This document shows positions 39,076 to 51,240 of a DNA stretch of 64,000 nt, piece after piece; positions within the stretch are counted from its first letter, which is position 1; every line of letters begins with the position of its first letter. Origin of the DNA: Coffea arabica (taxonomy: Eukaryota > Streptophyta > Magnoliopsida > Gentianales > Rubiaceae); contig NC_092329.1 of assembly GCF_036785885.1 (NCBI RefSeq), forward strand, positions 17,688,449-17,752,448, written 5' to 3'. Under the pieces are notes generated by a model, which worked only from the letters and a program-made list of their open reading frames with translations, was not told the origin of the DNA and searched no databases. The position numbers and the translations under genes were made by a program.

Positions 39076-40573
39076 ATGGAAAACAATAATGCTTTATTTT
39101 TAGAAGGGCAATAAATTATTAGACTACCTAAGTTTAGTGGCTCATATTTTAGTAATTAAAAATAAAGAATGGAAGTTTTCTTACAATTTATAGATATTGA
39201 ACTTTGGTTTATTGTTAATCTAGATTCTTATGAAACTATTACTTTGGATGCAAATACGGGTAGAAATAGAGGTAAAACTAGAAATGAATTGAATGATCAA
39301 AACAAGATTAATCTTACGTTGAATGCAAAAGTCATAAATGCTTTGTACAATGCTTTCGATACCAATGAATCTACTAGAATTAAAGGTTATAAATTGGCTA
39401 AAGAAATTTGGGATAAATTGTGTAATATACATGAAGGTAGTCAAGATATTAGATAATATAAAAAAAAACCTCTTGTTGTTGTTAAATATCAATTTTTCAA
39501 AATGAAATCTCATGAGAATATTGATAAGATGTTGCGTAGATTAAGTGACACTGTAAAAGATCTGGAATTGTTTGGTAAAGAAGATACTTTGGGTGAGAAA
39601 AATAGAAAAAATTTTAATGCCTTATCCAAAAGTTGGGAGAGTAAAGTTACAGCCATTGAAGAGGCTAAAAATTTAAATTCTATATCTATTGAGTCTCTTA
39701 TAAATTCTCTAATCTCCTATGAATTGAAATTTGAATCTAAAGTGCAAGAGAAGAAAAATGCTAGGGTCAAGAGAAGCATTGCTCTCAAAATTTATTAAGA
39801 AGAAGCTGATTTGCTCTCACTTGATGGTGAAAATGTAAATGATGTAGCTCTTATAACAAAAACCATCAAGAAGCTCTTCAACAATAAGAAAGGATTTAAA
39901 GAGGTGAATCATGCAACAACCAGTTCCCAAATTCCACCAAAACGAAAGCTTATAGAAAACAAAACTTTTGCAACTTCCAAATCACATGGAATGATTGTAA
40001 TTCAGATGGTGAGATTTTAAAAAATATGAAAAGGGTCAAATGGCATTTATGATCATTAGAGATGATGAGGTGTCTTCTAACTGTTGCCCTTATGATGAAA
40101 ATGATAATGATATTGAGATATTTATGGTTAAATTGCATGATGATTTGAAGATGTCTTATGCAAAAAATAAGGATTTGAAAATCAAGATAAATGATTTGTT
40201 AAAGGAAAATCAAATCTTTTTCAAGAAAATAAAATATTGAAGAAGGAAAATGATTATTTAAAAAAACTTAAAGATGATATTATTTGCCATTAAAGTGATT
40301 TGAAAAAGAAATTGGATGAGAAAATAAAATTTTATGAAAAGATTAAATAAGAACAAATTTTGTTGAGAAAAAGAATGAATGATTTTAATGATTTTCTTAA
40401 AAAGGAGAAATAAGGTGTTTTGGAAAAGAAAAAAAATTAGGAACACTTTGGTTAATAAAAATTTGCTACCTACAGAAAAAATGAATTATACTTTGTTAGA
40501 TCCTCTCATGTGAGAAATACTCATATTTTATGTGATTATTGTTGCCAATATGGGCATATGAAAATAGGGTGTT
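39076..40573 (+). pseudogene. Sirevirus-like gag remnant, block 1
   Basis: Fragments in order: MENNNALFLEG at 39076, then a UBN2-type gag core (RMEVFLQFIDIELWFIVNLD ... KLAKEIWDKLCNIHEGS). Next are 'SHENIDKMLRRLSDTVKDLE' and 'INSLISYELKFESKVQEKKN', and a long charged coiled-coil ('AKNKDLKIKINDLLKEN'). The last piece is a CCHC knuckle at 40531-40572 (CDYCCQYGHMKIGC, CX2CX4HX4C) followed by the gag-tail phrase NPHGPKSIKV. Several stops break the frame. Coiled-coil gag with this knuckle is typical of the Sirevirus lineage of Ty1/copia. Confidence 0.83.
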
Positions 40574-41256
40574 AAGTGAAAAGAAATGTGAATTTTGGAA
40601 TGAAAAACATTTGGGTATTGAAAGATACAACTAACCCCCATGGACCTAAGAGTATTAAGGTATGAAAAGTGAGTTTTTTTGTGTAGGTATCCAAGAAAAT
40701 TTTGATCCAAATGGAATTTGAAAAATGATGCAATATGTCACTTAGAATCAAAAGAACAAGAAACTTGAAAGTTTGAAAAGGGATGAAAAAATGAAAGGTA
40801 GAGATGAAAGACTATAGAGGTAACAAGTTCTTCAAATAGATACAATATTATGTCTGTGATAAGGTATGTTTTTCAAAAGTTGAATTATGATATTTATTTC
40901 AAATCTTGAGTGTTGCAAATTTGTGATATCATTTGCCTACTTTGTACTTAAATGGAATGTTCTTAACCTGACAATGAATGAGGTAATTGCATCATATACG
41001 TGTAATTATTGATAATATTATTCCATGCTCCTTGGTTCATGTTGATAAAAATTAATATAGACTCAATTTTAGGGAAAATTTCTTGCAATTTCTTCTTTTA
41101 TACTATGTCCCTCTATACTTATTTGTTTTTTAATGATGTCAAAAAGGGGAGAAGTTTGAATGATATTTCTTTGTATAATGGGTTTGTACTTAGGGGCAGT
41201 TTATTTGAATTTATCAAAGAAATTATCATTTTATTTGTCATAAAAAAGGGGGAGAT
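40574..41256. other. Non-coding internal region of the gag-only element, block 1
   Basis: After the gag knuckle there is about 680 bp of AT-rich sequence up to the polypurine tract. It has no trace of integrase or reverse transcriptase. It is closely repeated at 43354-44040, so the loss of pol predates the copying of the block. Confidence 0.65.
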
Positions 41257-42271
41257 TGAAGATTTAGCTTGACCAATCTTTCATTTTTATGATAATAAAA
41301 TAAAATAATGATTTGAACTAATATTTTTATATGAGAAATGTTTAGGGACAGGTTTCTTGCAATTTGAAAAAAGGAAGCTAACATATCAAGAAGAATTAAA
41401 AGAGTAAATCTGTCTTTTGGACACAAGGATCGGATGCTCAATGGAGTATCGGACATTCGACAAACAGCGAGTATTTTTTGAACATTTCGATCGGACATTC
41501 ATTCCTTCTATCGGCCATTCAACACAAAAAGGGTTGAAATTTGAACATTTTGTTTTCTATTGGACACAGGCTATCGAATGCAGAGTAATTGGATCGGACG
41601 TCCTACAGAGTATCAAACATCCGATACGACTGGTTCGGACGTTCGACATATCCAACAGCTAGTTTGCTAACGGCTAGTTTTTTGATCGTTGGAGGAGCTT
41701 TTGGGATATAGTTTCAGCATCTGTAAATACCTCCAAGTATGAGAAGAATAGAGGATTTTACTTACACAAAATACAAACTTTCTAAGAGTGATTCTTAAGT
41801 AGAAAATTATTTTGATTGTTGTATAGGTGTGAAAAAGTTGGGTTTATGAGGTTTCTCAAGAGAAGAACTAAAACCTTGTGAAAGTGAGTCTCACTTGTAT
41901 AATAACTCTTAGTTGGTTGGTTAGTTGGCAATCACTTGTAGCACAGTGAGGGTTAACTAAGAGTGTTGTAAAATTTTTTGATTCAACTAAAACGTGTTTA
42001 GGGTGAGTAAAGAGTGATCCGTCCTATGTACAAGATCGTTTGTAACACCATCAATTGAAGAGGCTATTAGATTGAAATTAATTTGATGTTTCTTCCTAAC
42101 TTGGAAGTTTTGGTTTGGATTTATATATCTTTTTTTTAATTTTTTGTTACTTAATTGTGCAATCTTTATCGTTGTACAATTGTTTTATATTTGTGAATTT
42201 ATACAATTAGTTATAGTGCGGTTATTGGGTGAAAATTTATTTTAGTAAACTCAATTAGTTTAGGACCAAAG

Positions 42272-43353
42272 ATGGAAACCAATAATACTATATTTTCAGA
42301 GGGGCAATCTATTATTAGATCTTATCAATATTGCAAAAGATCTTATCAATATTCTTGGTAAAGAATATATTTTGGGTGAGAAAAATAGAAAAATTTTGAA
42401 TGCCTTATCCAAAGATTGGGAAAGTAAAGTTACGGCCATTGAAGAGGTTAAAAATTTAAATTTTATGTCTATTGAGTCTCTTATAAACTCTCTAACCTTC
42501 TATGAATTGAACCTTGAATGTAAAGTACAAGTGGAGGAAAATATTAGGGCCAAGAGAAGCATTGCTCTCAAACTTATCAAGAAGAGAATGATTTACTCTC
42601 ACTTGATTGTGAAGATGTACATGATGTAATTATTATCATAAAAATCATCAAGAAACTCTTCAACAATAAGAAAGGATTTAGAAAAGGTGGATCGAGTAAC
42701 AACTAATTCTCAAATTCCACCAAAATAAGAGTAAATAAAAAATAAAATTTCAACAACTTACAAATTACATGGAATGAGTGCAATTCAAATGGTGAGATTG
42801 AATAATAATATGAAAAGAATCAAATGGCATTTATGGCCATTAACGATGATAAGATATCTTCAAATTATTCCTCTTATGATGAAAATGATGATGGTATTGA
42901 GGAATTTGTAATTAAATTGCTTGATAGTTTGAAAATGTCTTATGCAAAAAATAAAGATTTGAAAATCAAAATAAATGATTTGTTAAAGGAAATTCAAATC
43001 TTTTTCTAGAAAATAAAATATTGAAAAAGGAAAACGATGATTAAAAAAAAACTTAAAGATGATATTGTTTGCAATCAAAGTGATTCAAAAAAGAAATTGG
43101 ATGAGAAAATAAATTTTTTTGAAAAGAATAAAGAAAAACAAATTTTGTTGACAAAAATTTGTATGATCTTAGTGATTTTTTTAACAGGTAGAAACAAGGT
43201 GTTTTGAAAAAAAAGATTAAGAACATTTTGGTTAATAAAAATTTTACTACCTATAGAAAAAATGGATAATGTATTGTTAGATTCTCTCATGTGAGAAATA
43301 CTCATATTTTATGTGCTTATTGTTGCCAATATGGGCATATGAAAAGAGGGTGT
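42272..43353 (+). pseudogene. Sirevirus-like gag remnant, block 2
   Basis: A second copy of the gag region opens at ATG 42272. It lacks about 430 bp of the N-terminal UBN2 core present in block 1, jumping from 'GGGCAATCTATTATTAG' to the segment encoding LGEKNRKILNALSKDWESKV. It keeps 'INSLTFYELNLECKVQVEEN', the coiled-coil (AKNKDLKIKINDLLKE) and the CCHC knuckle at 43312-43353 (CAYCCQYGHMKRGC). Stops and shifts differ from block 1, so both decayed independently. Confidence 0.8.
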
Positions 43354-45024
43354 TAAGTGAAAAGAAATGTGAATTTTGGAATGAAAAACATTTGGGTATT
43401 GAAAGATACAACTAACCCCCATGGACCTAAGAGTATTAAGGTACGAAAAGTGAGTTTTTTTTGTGTAGGTATCCAAGAAGAATTTGATCCAAATGGAGTT
43501 TGAAAAATGATGTAATATGTCACTTAGACTCAAAAGAACAAGGAAATTGAAAGTTTGAAAAGGGGAGAAAGAATGAATGGTGGAATGGAAGACTATAGAT
43601 GTAACAAACTCTTCAAATAGATACAATATTATGTCTGTAATGAGGTACATTTTTCAAAGGCTAAATTAGGATATTTATCTCAAATCTTGAGTGTTGCAAA
43701 TTTATGATATTATTTGCCTATTTTGTATTTAAACGGAATGTTCTTAACCTCATAATGAATGAGGTAATTGTATCATATATGATTAATTGTTGATGATATT
43801 GTTGCATGCTTCTTGGTTCATGTTGATGAAAATTAATATAGACTCAATTTTAGGGAAAATTTCTTGCAATTTCTTCTTTTATACTATGTCCCTCTATACT
43901 TATTTGTTTTTTAATGATGTCAAAAAGGGGAGAAGTTTGAATGATATTTCTTTGTATAATGGGTTTGTACTTAGGGGCAGTTTATTTGAATTTATCAAAG
44001 AAATTATCATTTTATTTATCATCATCAAAAAGGGGGAGATTGAAAACTTAGGTTGACCAATCCTTGGTTTTGATGATAATGAAATTAAATAATGATTTGG
44101 ACTAATGTTTTTATATGAGAAATATTTAGGGATAGGTATCTTGCAATTTGAAAAAAGGAGAATAACACATCAAGAAGGATTAAAAAAGAAATCTGCCTTT
44201 CGGAAGCAAGGGTTAGACGCTCTGTCTGACAAACAGTGAGTATTCTTCAAACACTTCGATTGCACGCTCATTCCTTCTATCGGCCGTCCGGCACAAATAG
44301 GGTTGAAACTTGAACATTCTATTTTCTATTGAACGCAGGCTAACAGACACAGTGTTATTGGATCGGACGTCGTACAGAGTATCGGACGTTCGACACGATT
44401 GGTTCGGAAGTCCGACAGGTCCAACAACTAGTTTTTTGACCGTTAGAGAAGCTTTTGGGGTATAGTTTCACCACCTATAAATATCCCCAAGTATGAGAAG
44501 AATAAAAGACTTTGCCTACATAAAATGCAAGTTTTCTAAGAGTGATTCTTGGGTAGACAAACATTTTGATTGTTGTATAGGTATGAGAAAGTTGGGTTTG
44601 TGAGGTTTCTCAAGAGGAGAACTAAAATGTTGTGAAGGTCAGCCTCACTTGTACAATAGCTCTTAGCTGGTTGATTAGTTGGCAATCAATTGTAGCATAG
44701 TGAGCATTAACTAACAGTGTTGTAAAACTCTTTGACTTAACTAAAGAGTGTTTAAGTGGTTTGCAACACCATCAATTGAACAGACTATTAGATTGGAGTT
44801 AACTTCAAGTTTGAAAGAAATTTGAAAGTTTTGGTTTGGATGTCTATCTCTTTCTTTTCATTTTTTGTTACTTAATTCTGCAATCTTTATTGCTCTACAC
44901 TTGTTTTATATTCGTGAATTTGTGCAATTAGTTGTAGTGCGGTTATCGAGTGAAAATTTGTTATATTTGTTTGGTTTGTGTGAACAACCTAATTTACCCC
45001 CCTAGATTGTTTTTGGGTCTAACA

Positions 45025-45630
45025 CTCCCCATTCAAGTTTTTGTTTGATTTTGGATCTAAAGATGAAATGTGTGAAGATTTTTCAAATATTTTGAATACT
45101 TCAAGTATGTTTTTGCTTGATATCAGACCAAAAATGTGACATTTCCTAGAGTACTTTTGATATTTTCGTTATCCAATTGTATCGTGAAACTACATCATTT
45201 GAAGGTTTTTGGATAATGGATGAGATTAGGAGAAATAACAAGGGAGGATGCTACATACAAGATTTCCAATGTGTAATGAAAAATAATCAGGATATGCCTT
45301 CCCCAAAAAAATTTCACTAGAAATAGACATAACCCTTCCATCACTAGAAATGTTGCATAAGCATATCGTGATTTTTTTTTTCACTTTTTGTGACAATATT
45401 TAAAGTCCAAATGGTTAGAAAGGATTTTAAAGCAAAAGAAGCCTTGGATTCAGGGTGAAACAACTTAAGTTAAAATCTTGAGAATAGGGTACCTTCAATT
45501 CTCACAAGTTGGACTTCCTTTTTGGGTGACTCACAAGTTGGTTGTTAGATTATAAATTTAAGTTGCATTTATATCATATTTGTAGGTTTGCTCATAATTT
45601 TAATGAGTTGTGATGTGTTAGCTCATAACC
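45025..45630. repeat. Duplicated flank unit R1, right part
   Basis: Resumes the sequence cut at 29184 and matches 46140-46740 and 49680-50290. Shared phrases include 'TTCAAGTTTTTGTTTGA', 'GAATGCTACATACAAGAT' and 'TCAAATGGTTAGAAAGG'. No coding signal. Confidence 0.7.
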
Positions 45631-46900
45631 TTAATTTAAGCTGGGGAAGGGAAAGGAGAAAAAGGAGAGGTGGTGGATGTGGAAATAGGGAGACGGAGCA
45701 ACAGGGAGGGTGGCAGCTGGGTAAAAGGGGAGGGATAAATTAATCATTGGTGGTTTATTTTTTAGTGAACATAATAAGTTAATTGTCAAATTTGCCTTTC
45801 AAAAATTGATCATGTGATAGGTCCATGATCTATTTTAACCAAAATTTGACTGGAAAGGTAAAAGGGGACCAAAATAGAATGTTTTCTATATATTAAAAAC
45901 TAAAATCAATCATTTTAACTCTAAGGAACTAAATTTAATAGATGCATATGTGAGGGACACTCCAACACCATGTTAATGTATTGTTCAAGGTCCGTAACAT
46001 TGAATTTAAATTCAAAACATCTTATTTACTAATCCAATTAATTCCTATGAAACCATTATTGGATTGTAGCTTCCAACATTATGTATTGAATGTTCCACAA
46101 ACTCAAGGAAGTTTTGGCATCAAGAATATATTTAGCAAAGTTCTTTCTCTCCATTCAAGTTTTTGTTTGACGTTGGATCCAAAGATGAAAGATGTGAAGA
46201 TTTTTCGAATACTTTGAATACATCAAGCATGTTTTTGCTTGATATCGGACAAAAAATGTGACATTTGCTAGAGTACTTTTGGTATTTCTGTTATCCACAT
46301 GTGTTGTGAAACTATATCCTTTACAGGTTTTTAGATAATGGATAAGATTAGGAGAAATAAACAAGGGAGAATGCTACATACAAGATTTCTAATGTATAAT
46401 AAAAAAAATCAGGATATGCCTTCCCTATGAAAATTTCACTGGGAATGGACATAATTCTTCCACCACTAGAAATGTTGCATATGCATATCATGATTTCCTT
46501 TTTTTTTTTTTCACTTTTTGTGACAATACTCAAAGTTCAAATGGATAGGAAGGATTTAAAGCAAAAGCAGCCTTGGACTCAAGGTAAAAACAACTTAAGT
46601 TAAAATCTTGAGAATAGAGCACCTAGGTTCAATCTCACAAGTTGGATGAGTTGGTTGTTAGATTAAAGTAACTTTAAGTTGCATTTATCTCATGATTTGC
46701 AGGTTAGCTCATAATCTTAATGAGTTGCAATGTGTTAATACTAATCCCATCATTATGAATTAATTATAATGTTCTTTAAACAAAAAAGACATTCAAAACC
46801 TAGTGTAGTGAGAATTTAGAGATCCTACTAATCAATCCTTGTTACATTCCAAATGCAACTCATTCAACAAATCCTGGAATCTATTTGAAAGCATCCTCAT
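45631..46900 (-). repeat. Duplicated flank unit R2, LTR-like
   Basis: The unit repeats R1. At its boundary near 45963 the minus strand reads CATGGTGTTGGAG, a decayed form of the TGGTATTAGAG primer-site phrase seen more clearly in R3. This suggests that the part to its right is an LTR in minus orientation. Sequence left of the boundary is shared only with R1. Short ORFs here are not supported as genes. Confidence 0.5.
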
Positions 46901-47284
46901 TAATCCTATAATTTGCAGCTCAAAGATTGCCGTGCACAACATTGATCTATAGAAATAATTAAGGATATCAATTAATGAAGAATCACAAGATTTTGTGCTT
47001 AATTTTCAAGTAAAACTTCCAATGTAGAATGTCTATTGCTGAGAGATGCATATAATTAGAAGTCAATGCAGGACCGCAAGAACTCAAATAAACATACTTG
47101 CACTACGTTCGTATCACAACCTAAGTTAAAAATGTTCAAATATGCAAAATATATAAGCGTTTTGATGTTTTATAGGGAGGTAGGGAAGTCAGTGCTATTA
47201 AGCCAAGTCAAACTCGAGTAGAACCATGTTCGAACTCAAACTCGAAGGAAATGGCCTTGGAGAAGGTGACCTCTCTTGAAAAAC
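46901..47284. other. Spacer between R2 and the small ORF
   Basis: AT-rich; no gene or bounded repeat recognised. A short GAGTAGAACC..CGAACTCAAACTCGAAG stretch at 47214-47245 resembles the GAGCTCG-rich MITE type. Confidence 0.35.
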
Positions 47285-47503
47285 ATGGCCCAATTTCTCT
47301 TCTTTCATTTTCTGATTTCAACTTTCTTAACTTTTTCAAGGGCACGGAACGCTAAAGGTGGGTTCAAGCTTTCCCCAGACTCTTCTCATCAATGGACTCC
47401 TGACATATACAAGGGAGTGCAGTTCGTTCAAGAAATTCCTACCCTTCTATCTATCTCTAACAACCTTACTAGCCTCATTTCCTGTCCCTTGACTAAAAGG
47501 TGA
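47285..47503 (+). pseudogene. Unrecognised ORF with signal-peptide-like start
   Basis: A 72-residue frame starts MAQFLFFHFLISTFLTFSRA, with a hydrophobic core like a signal peptide, then RNAKGGFKLSPDSS. The leader and the 'GGFKL' phrase faintly recall the start of secreted aspartic proteases (GFSVELIHRDS), but the similarity is too short to rely on. The frame runs into the 5' flank of UGT copy 2. It is best treated as a gene fragment or a chance ORF. Confidence 0.25.
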
Positions 47504-47836
47504 TTTAAACAAATTTTAAAAAGACAATGAAGGCAATAAAGTGGTAGAATTATCCAGTCGCTATTGTCTTGAAAATTTGAGTTGCAAAAAAAAATGAGAC
47601 AGGACATCAATAAAAAAAATTTCAAACTTGTTTAACAAAATATTAAGGTTGTTTACTAATTCCTTTGCCTACAAGACATTGCTAGCAAAGCCGTGACCTC
47701 ATTTCCAAATTTAAACTCTATCCATACACAGGACTTCAATATCATTTCAAGATACTTATAAGCATCCCAGACAAAAAAAAACATGCTAGTTGAAATCTAT
47801 CGAATACTTAGATTCCAATTTGTAGAACTTGATATA

Positions 47837-49301
47837 ATGAAAGTAGAGTTGGTTATCATTCCTTTGCTGCTACGGGTCACTTGATATCTGTAGTATAGTT
47901 AACCAAGCTACTTGTACGTCGAAATGAAGAAATCTCCATTTGAATCCTCATTTTCAAACTGGCATATGATGTCACTATGATTTCATACATCCAATCACTC
48001 TTGACAGAATCCATATAAGGCATACAATTCATTGAACTATCGCGGCGAGAATCACAAGCCGAGTTATCTAAGAAACCAGAGAACCCCTTTACCTTTTTGT
48101 CTAGGCAGATAGACAACCAAAAGCATAATGTTAGAGATTTTGTTGCCCAGCCAAAAGAGTCCGGCTCATCAAGAATCTCAGGATTTGTCGTGTCATGGAT
48201 ATGCACTGCATAGCCAAGATTGATGCCTCCAATGAGTTTGAGGTCCCTACCTACGTTTTCTACACATCTGGTGCAGCTGCTCTTAGCCTTAGACTTTATG
48301 TTCTGACTCTCGTTGGTGACAACAACTAAGATATAACTCAGTACAAAGACTCAGAGATTGAGGTGTCTGTCTCAACTTACATCAACCCGTTCCAGGTAAA
48401 CAATTCCCTAAATCAGTTTTTGACAAGGAAGGGATGAGCCTCAAACTCACCGGAAAAATTATTGGTGAGACCAAGGGAATCATGATTAACACTTTTCTCA
48501 ACTTAGAATCCTATGCAATAAAGACCCTCGAGAGCATAAAGAAGATGCCACCAATCCATCCAGTAGGGCCATTGTTAAACTTTAGTGGTGTTAAAAGTAA
48601 CCAACATGAAATTATAGCATTTTGACATGGCTAGATGACCAGCCTAATTCGTTTGTGATGTTCCTTTGCTTTGGTAGCTTTGGATCTTTCTATGGTGACC
48701 AACTAAATGAGATTGCACATGCAATTGAGCATAGTGGATGCTAGTTCTTGTGGTCCTTACGAGGTGCTCCACCAAACATGTCTAGAGTATGTGAGTATCA
48801 AAATCCTGAAGAAGACTTGTCATAAGGGTTCTTGGACCGCACTTTCAGGATTGACAAAGTGATCAGATGGGCTCCACAAGCACAAGTTTTAGCCCATCCT
48901 ACTGTGCAAAGATTTGTGACACATTGCAATTGGAACTCAGTGCTGGAAAGTGTATCGTTTGAAGTGCCAGTAGCAGTGTGGCCAATGTATGCTGAGCAGC
49001 AGATGAATGCCTTTTTGATAGTTAAGGATTTAGGCATAGCTGCAAAGATTAAAATGGAATACAAGAATGATATTATGAATGAAAATGATGTTATTGTGAA
49101 ATCTAATGAAATAGAGGATGGAATTCGACAATTGATGTAGCCAGACAGTGAAATAAGGAGAAAGGTGAAAGACTTGATAGAGAAGGCAAGAATACACTTG
49201 GTGGAGGGTGGTTTTTTTTTTTTTTTTTTTTTTGGGCAGAGTATGGTTCTTCTTACACTTCCTTAGGAAGTTTAATTGAGGATTTCTACAACTTGTGTTA
49301 A
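47837..49301 (+). pseudogene. UDP-glycosyltransferase pseudogene, copy 2 (UGT71-like)
   Basis: The relic starts MKVELVIIPL at 47837 and ends SLIEDFYNLC with TAA at 49299. Frames drift several times, but two long pieces are open. One (48434-48625) carries GMSLKL..TKGIMINTFLNLE and HPVGPLLNFSGV. The other (48832-49140) has the PSPG box [20 protein letters not shown], then [20 protein letters not shown] and YAEQQ. The box keeps Trp and the final Glu-Gln-Gln, but the CGWNS glycine is changed to CNWNS. A T run of about 22 at 49213-49234 is inserted near the C-terminus. Better preserved than copy 1, it is still inactive because of stops. Confidence 0.88.
49213..49234. repeat. Poly-T tract
   Basis: A run of about 22 T residues sits inside the UGT copy 2 C-terminal region, followed by GGGCAGAGTATGG. 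Copy 1 lacks this insert, which may be the tail of a small retroposed sequence on the minus strand. Confidence 0.6.
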
Positions 49302-49502
49302 GTATATCATGGATCAAGTCTAAAATCATCATAGCTGATAAAATAAAATTTGTATGAGAATTTCATGACAACATTGGCATGTAAGATTTGCAGATTTATT
49401 GTATGTTTAATATGACTATAGTGTGTTTAATTTTTCTAACATGGAATGACCTATACTGTGGGATTGATTATCCAAAAGTTTTATATATTTGTGTTCGATT
49501 TT

Positions 49503-50400
49503 CTGCTCTAATACCATGTGAAATTATTATGCAAATTCCATAACATTGAATTTAAATACTGAACATCTTATTTACTTATTTAATTAATTAGTATGAAACC
49601 ATTATTGGATTGTATTTTCCAACAATCTACAGAGTCATGGAAATTTTGACATCAAGAATATACTTAGCAAAGATCATTCTCCCTATTCAAGTTTTTGCTT
49701 GATATTGGATCCAAAGATGTGAGGATTCTTGAACTTTGAATATGTCCAATATGTTGTTGCTTGATATCAGACCCCAAATGTGTGACAACTCTTTGAATAC
49801 TTTTAGTATATCCAATATCTACATTACCGTGATTCATAATTAGTGACTTTTGGCTAATGGATAAGATTAGGATAAATAAACGAAGGAGAATGCTACATAC
49901 AAGATTTAAAATATATAATAAAAAAAAAAGATGTATCTCCCAGATCTGCACTAAAAATAGACAAATAGACATAATTCTTCCACCACTAGAAATGTCATAT
50001 AAGCACGTTGTTATATATATATATATATTGGCTTTTTGTAGCAATACTCAAAGTTCAAATGGTTAGAAAAGGTCATTAAAGCAATTGTAGCCTTGGATTA
50101 GGAGTGAAACAACTTTCAGTTCAAATCTTGATAATAGAGTACCTAAGTTCAATTCTCACAAGTTGTGCATTTTTTTGGTGGGTGGGGGGAGGGAGGACAA
50201 CTGACAAGTTGTTTGTCAGATGAATCCAACTTCAAGTTGCGTTCATCTCACCATTTGCAAGTTAGCTCATAATCTTAGTGAGTTGCAATGCGTTAGTACT
50301 AATCCCACCATTGTGGGCTAATTGTAGTGTTCTTGGGAAGAATAAACATTCAAAACCTAGTCTAATGAGAATTTACAAATTCTACTCATTAAACACAACA
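49503..50400 (-). repeat. Duplicated flank unit R3, LTR-like
   Basis: On the minus strand the left edge reads CACATGGTATTAGAGCAG, a near match to the initiator-Met tRNA primer site behind an LTR ending in CA. The sequence to the right would thus be a 5' LTR of a Copia-type element in minus orientation. It matches R1 and R2 over about 850 bp ('TGCAAATTCCATAACATTG', 'TGCTACATACAAGATT', 'CATTCAAAACCTAGT'). No internal coding region remains. The far end was not determined. Confidence 0.5.
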
Positions 50401-51240
50401 GTTAGAAAAATGTCCTCGTCACACTCCACATGCAACTTGTTGATTTGCTTCTTAGTTTTGTTATAATTTTCGTGTATGCTATTTCTATCCTTGTAGGTTG
50501 ACCACATTCTCAGAGTAACATTAATATGCTTATCAATCTACTCTATGCTATAATTTAAAACTTGGAGTGGATCGGTCAGTCTGACCGATTGTATCAAGAA
50601 CTAACCAAATATCTAGTCCCAGTCCCTAAATAGCTTGTCAAAAACTCAGTCAAATCTGGTCAAAAACCAAGTTTGATTGGAAGCCAATAAAACTAGTGAA
50701 ACCTAGGTTTTGTTATCTTTTTTTTTTCTTTGCTGTATTTTTTTCCATTGCTAATTTCTTTTTTTCCCCAAAATTTTCTTTATCTTTAAAAATTTCATCT
50801 CCCCAACAATCAAGTGATATGTATGTATTTGAAATCACAAGCAAAAAGTTCTAAGAAAATAGCAAAATAATAAGAGAGAAAATAGATCTATGAATGAATA
50901 TATCTTTGTTGTCATCTTCCAAAAATATAGATCTAAATAAAAAAGAAGAAACAGAGAAATTAACAAAAGACAATGAACTATTCGTAAGGATTTGATATGT
51001 TCTAAATAGGTTGTAATTCATCAAAAATTAATTTGTACATTTTTAAACAGAATTATAATATTTGGTTATTGCTCCTTATAGCCCATCTATGTCAATTGTA
51101 CTAGAGTTATGTGAAGTTATCTAGACAGTACATATTTAAATTTTGTTTTGTTAGCCAAATCATGGCCATATCTTAGTTTAGGACAATCGAAAAGACAATT
51201 GCAATTGAATTTCTTATTTTGTGAGTAATGCTTTGAATTA
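50401..51240. other. Spacer left of the second LINE
   Basis: AT-rich, no supported gene. Around 50560-50690 there is a phrase ('GGATCGGTCAGTCTGACCGAT', with inverted halves) of the same character as the repeat at 20424-21165. Confidence 0.4.

Larger units (their letters stand above)
29185..45024 (+). mobile_element. Sirevirus-like gag-only LTR element, three LTRs, with nested insertions
   Basis: Three copies of a roughly 1.0-kb LTR are present. LTR1 is split into 29185-29264, 32140-32952 and 38904-39020. LTR2 is 41257-42245, with its 3' end deleted. LTR3 is 44041-45024. Behind LTR1 comes ATTAGTATCAGAATTTGG, a decayed initiator-Met tRNA primer site. In front of LTR2 and LTR3 are the polypurine tracts AAAAAAGGGGGAGAT and AAAAAGGGGGAGAT, the form typical of Sireviruses. 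Between the LTRs are two related blocks with gag remnants and no protease, integrase or reverse transcriptase. The whole sits in a repeat that resumes at 45025 (CTCCCCATTCAAG). The target duplication is not clear because the ends have drifted. Confidence 0.8.

Noticed and set aside
46560..46680. Possible tRNA-derived SINE in R units (GGTTCAATCTC phrase)
   Set aside because: A B-box-like word is present, but no convincing A box at the right spacing. The region is explained by the LTR-like repeat.
47285..47503. Secreted aspartic protease N-terminus
   Set aside because: Only a signal-peptide-like leader and a five-residue phrase agree. Too short to name, so it is listed as an unrecognised ORF.
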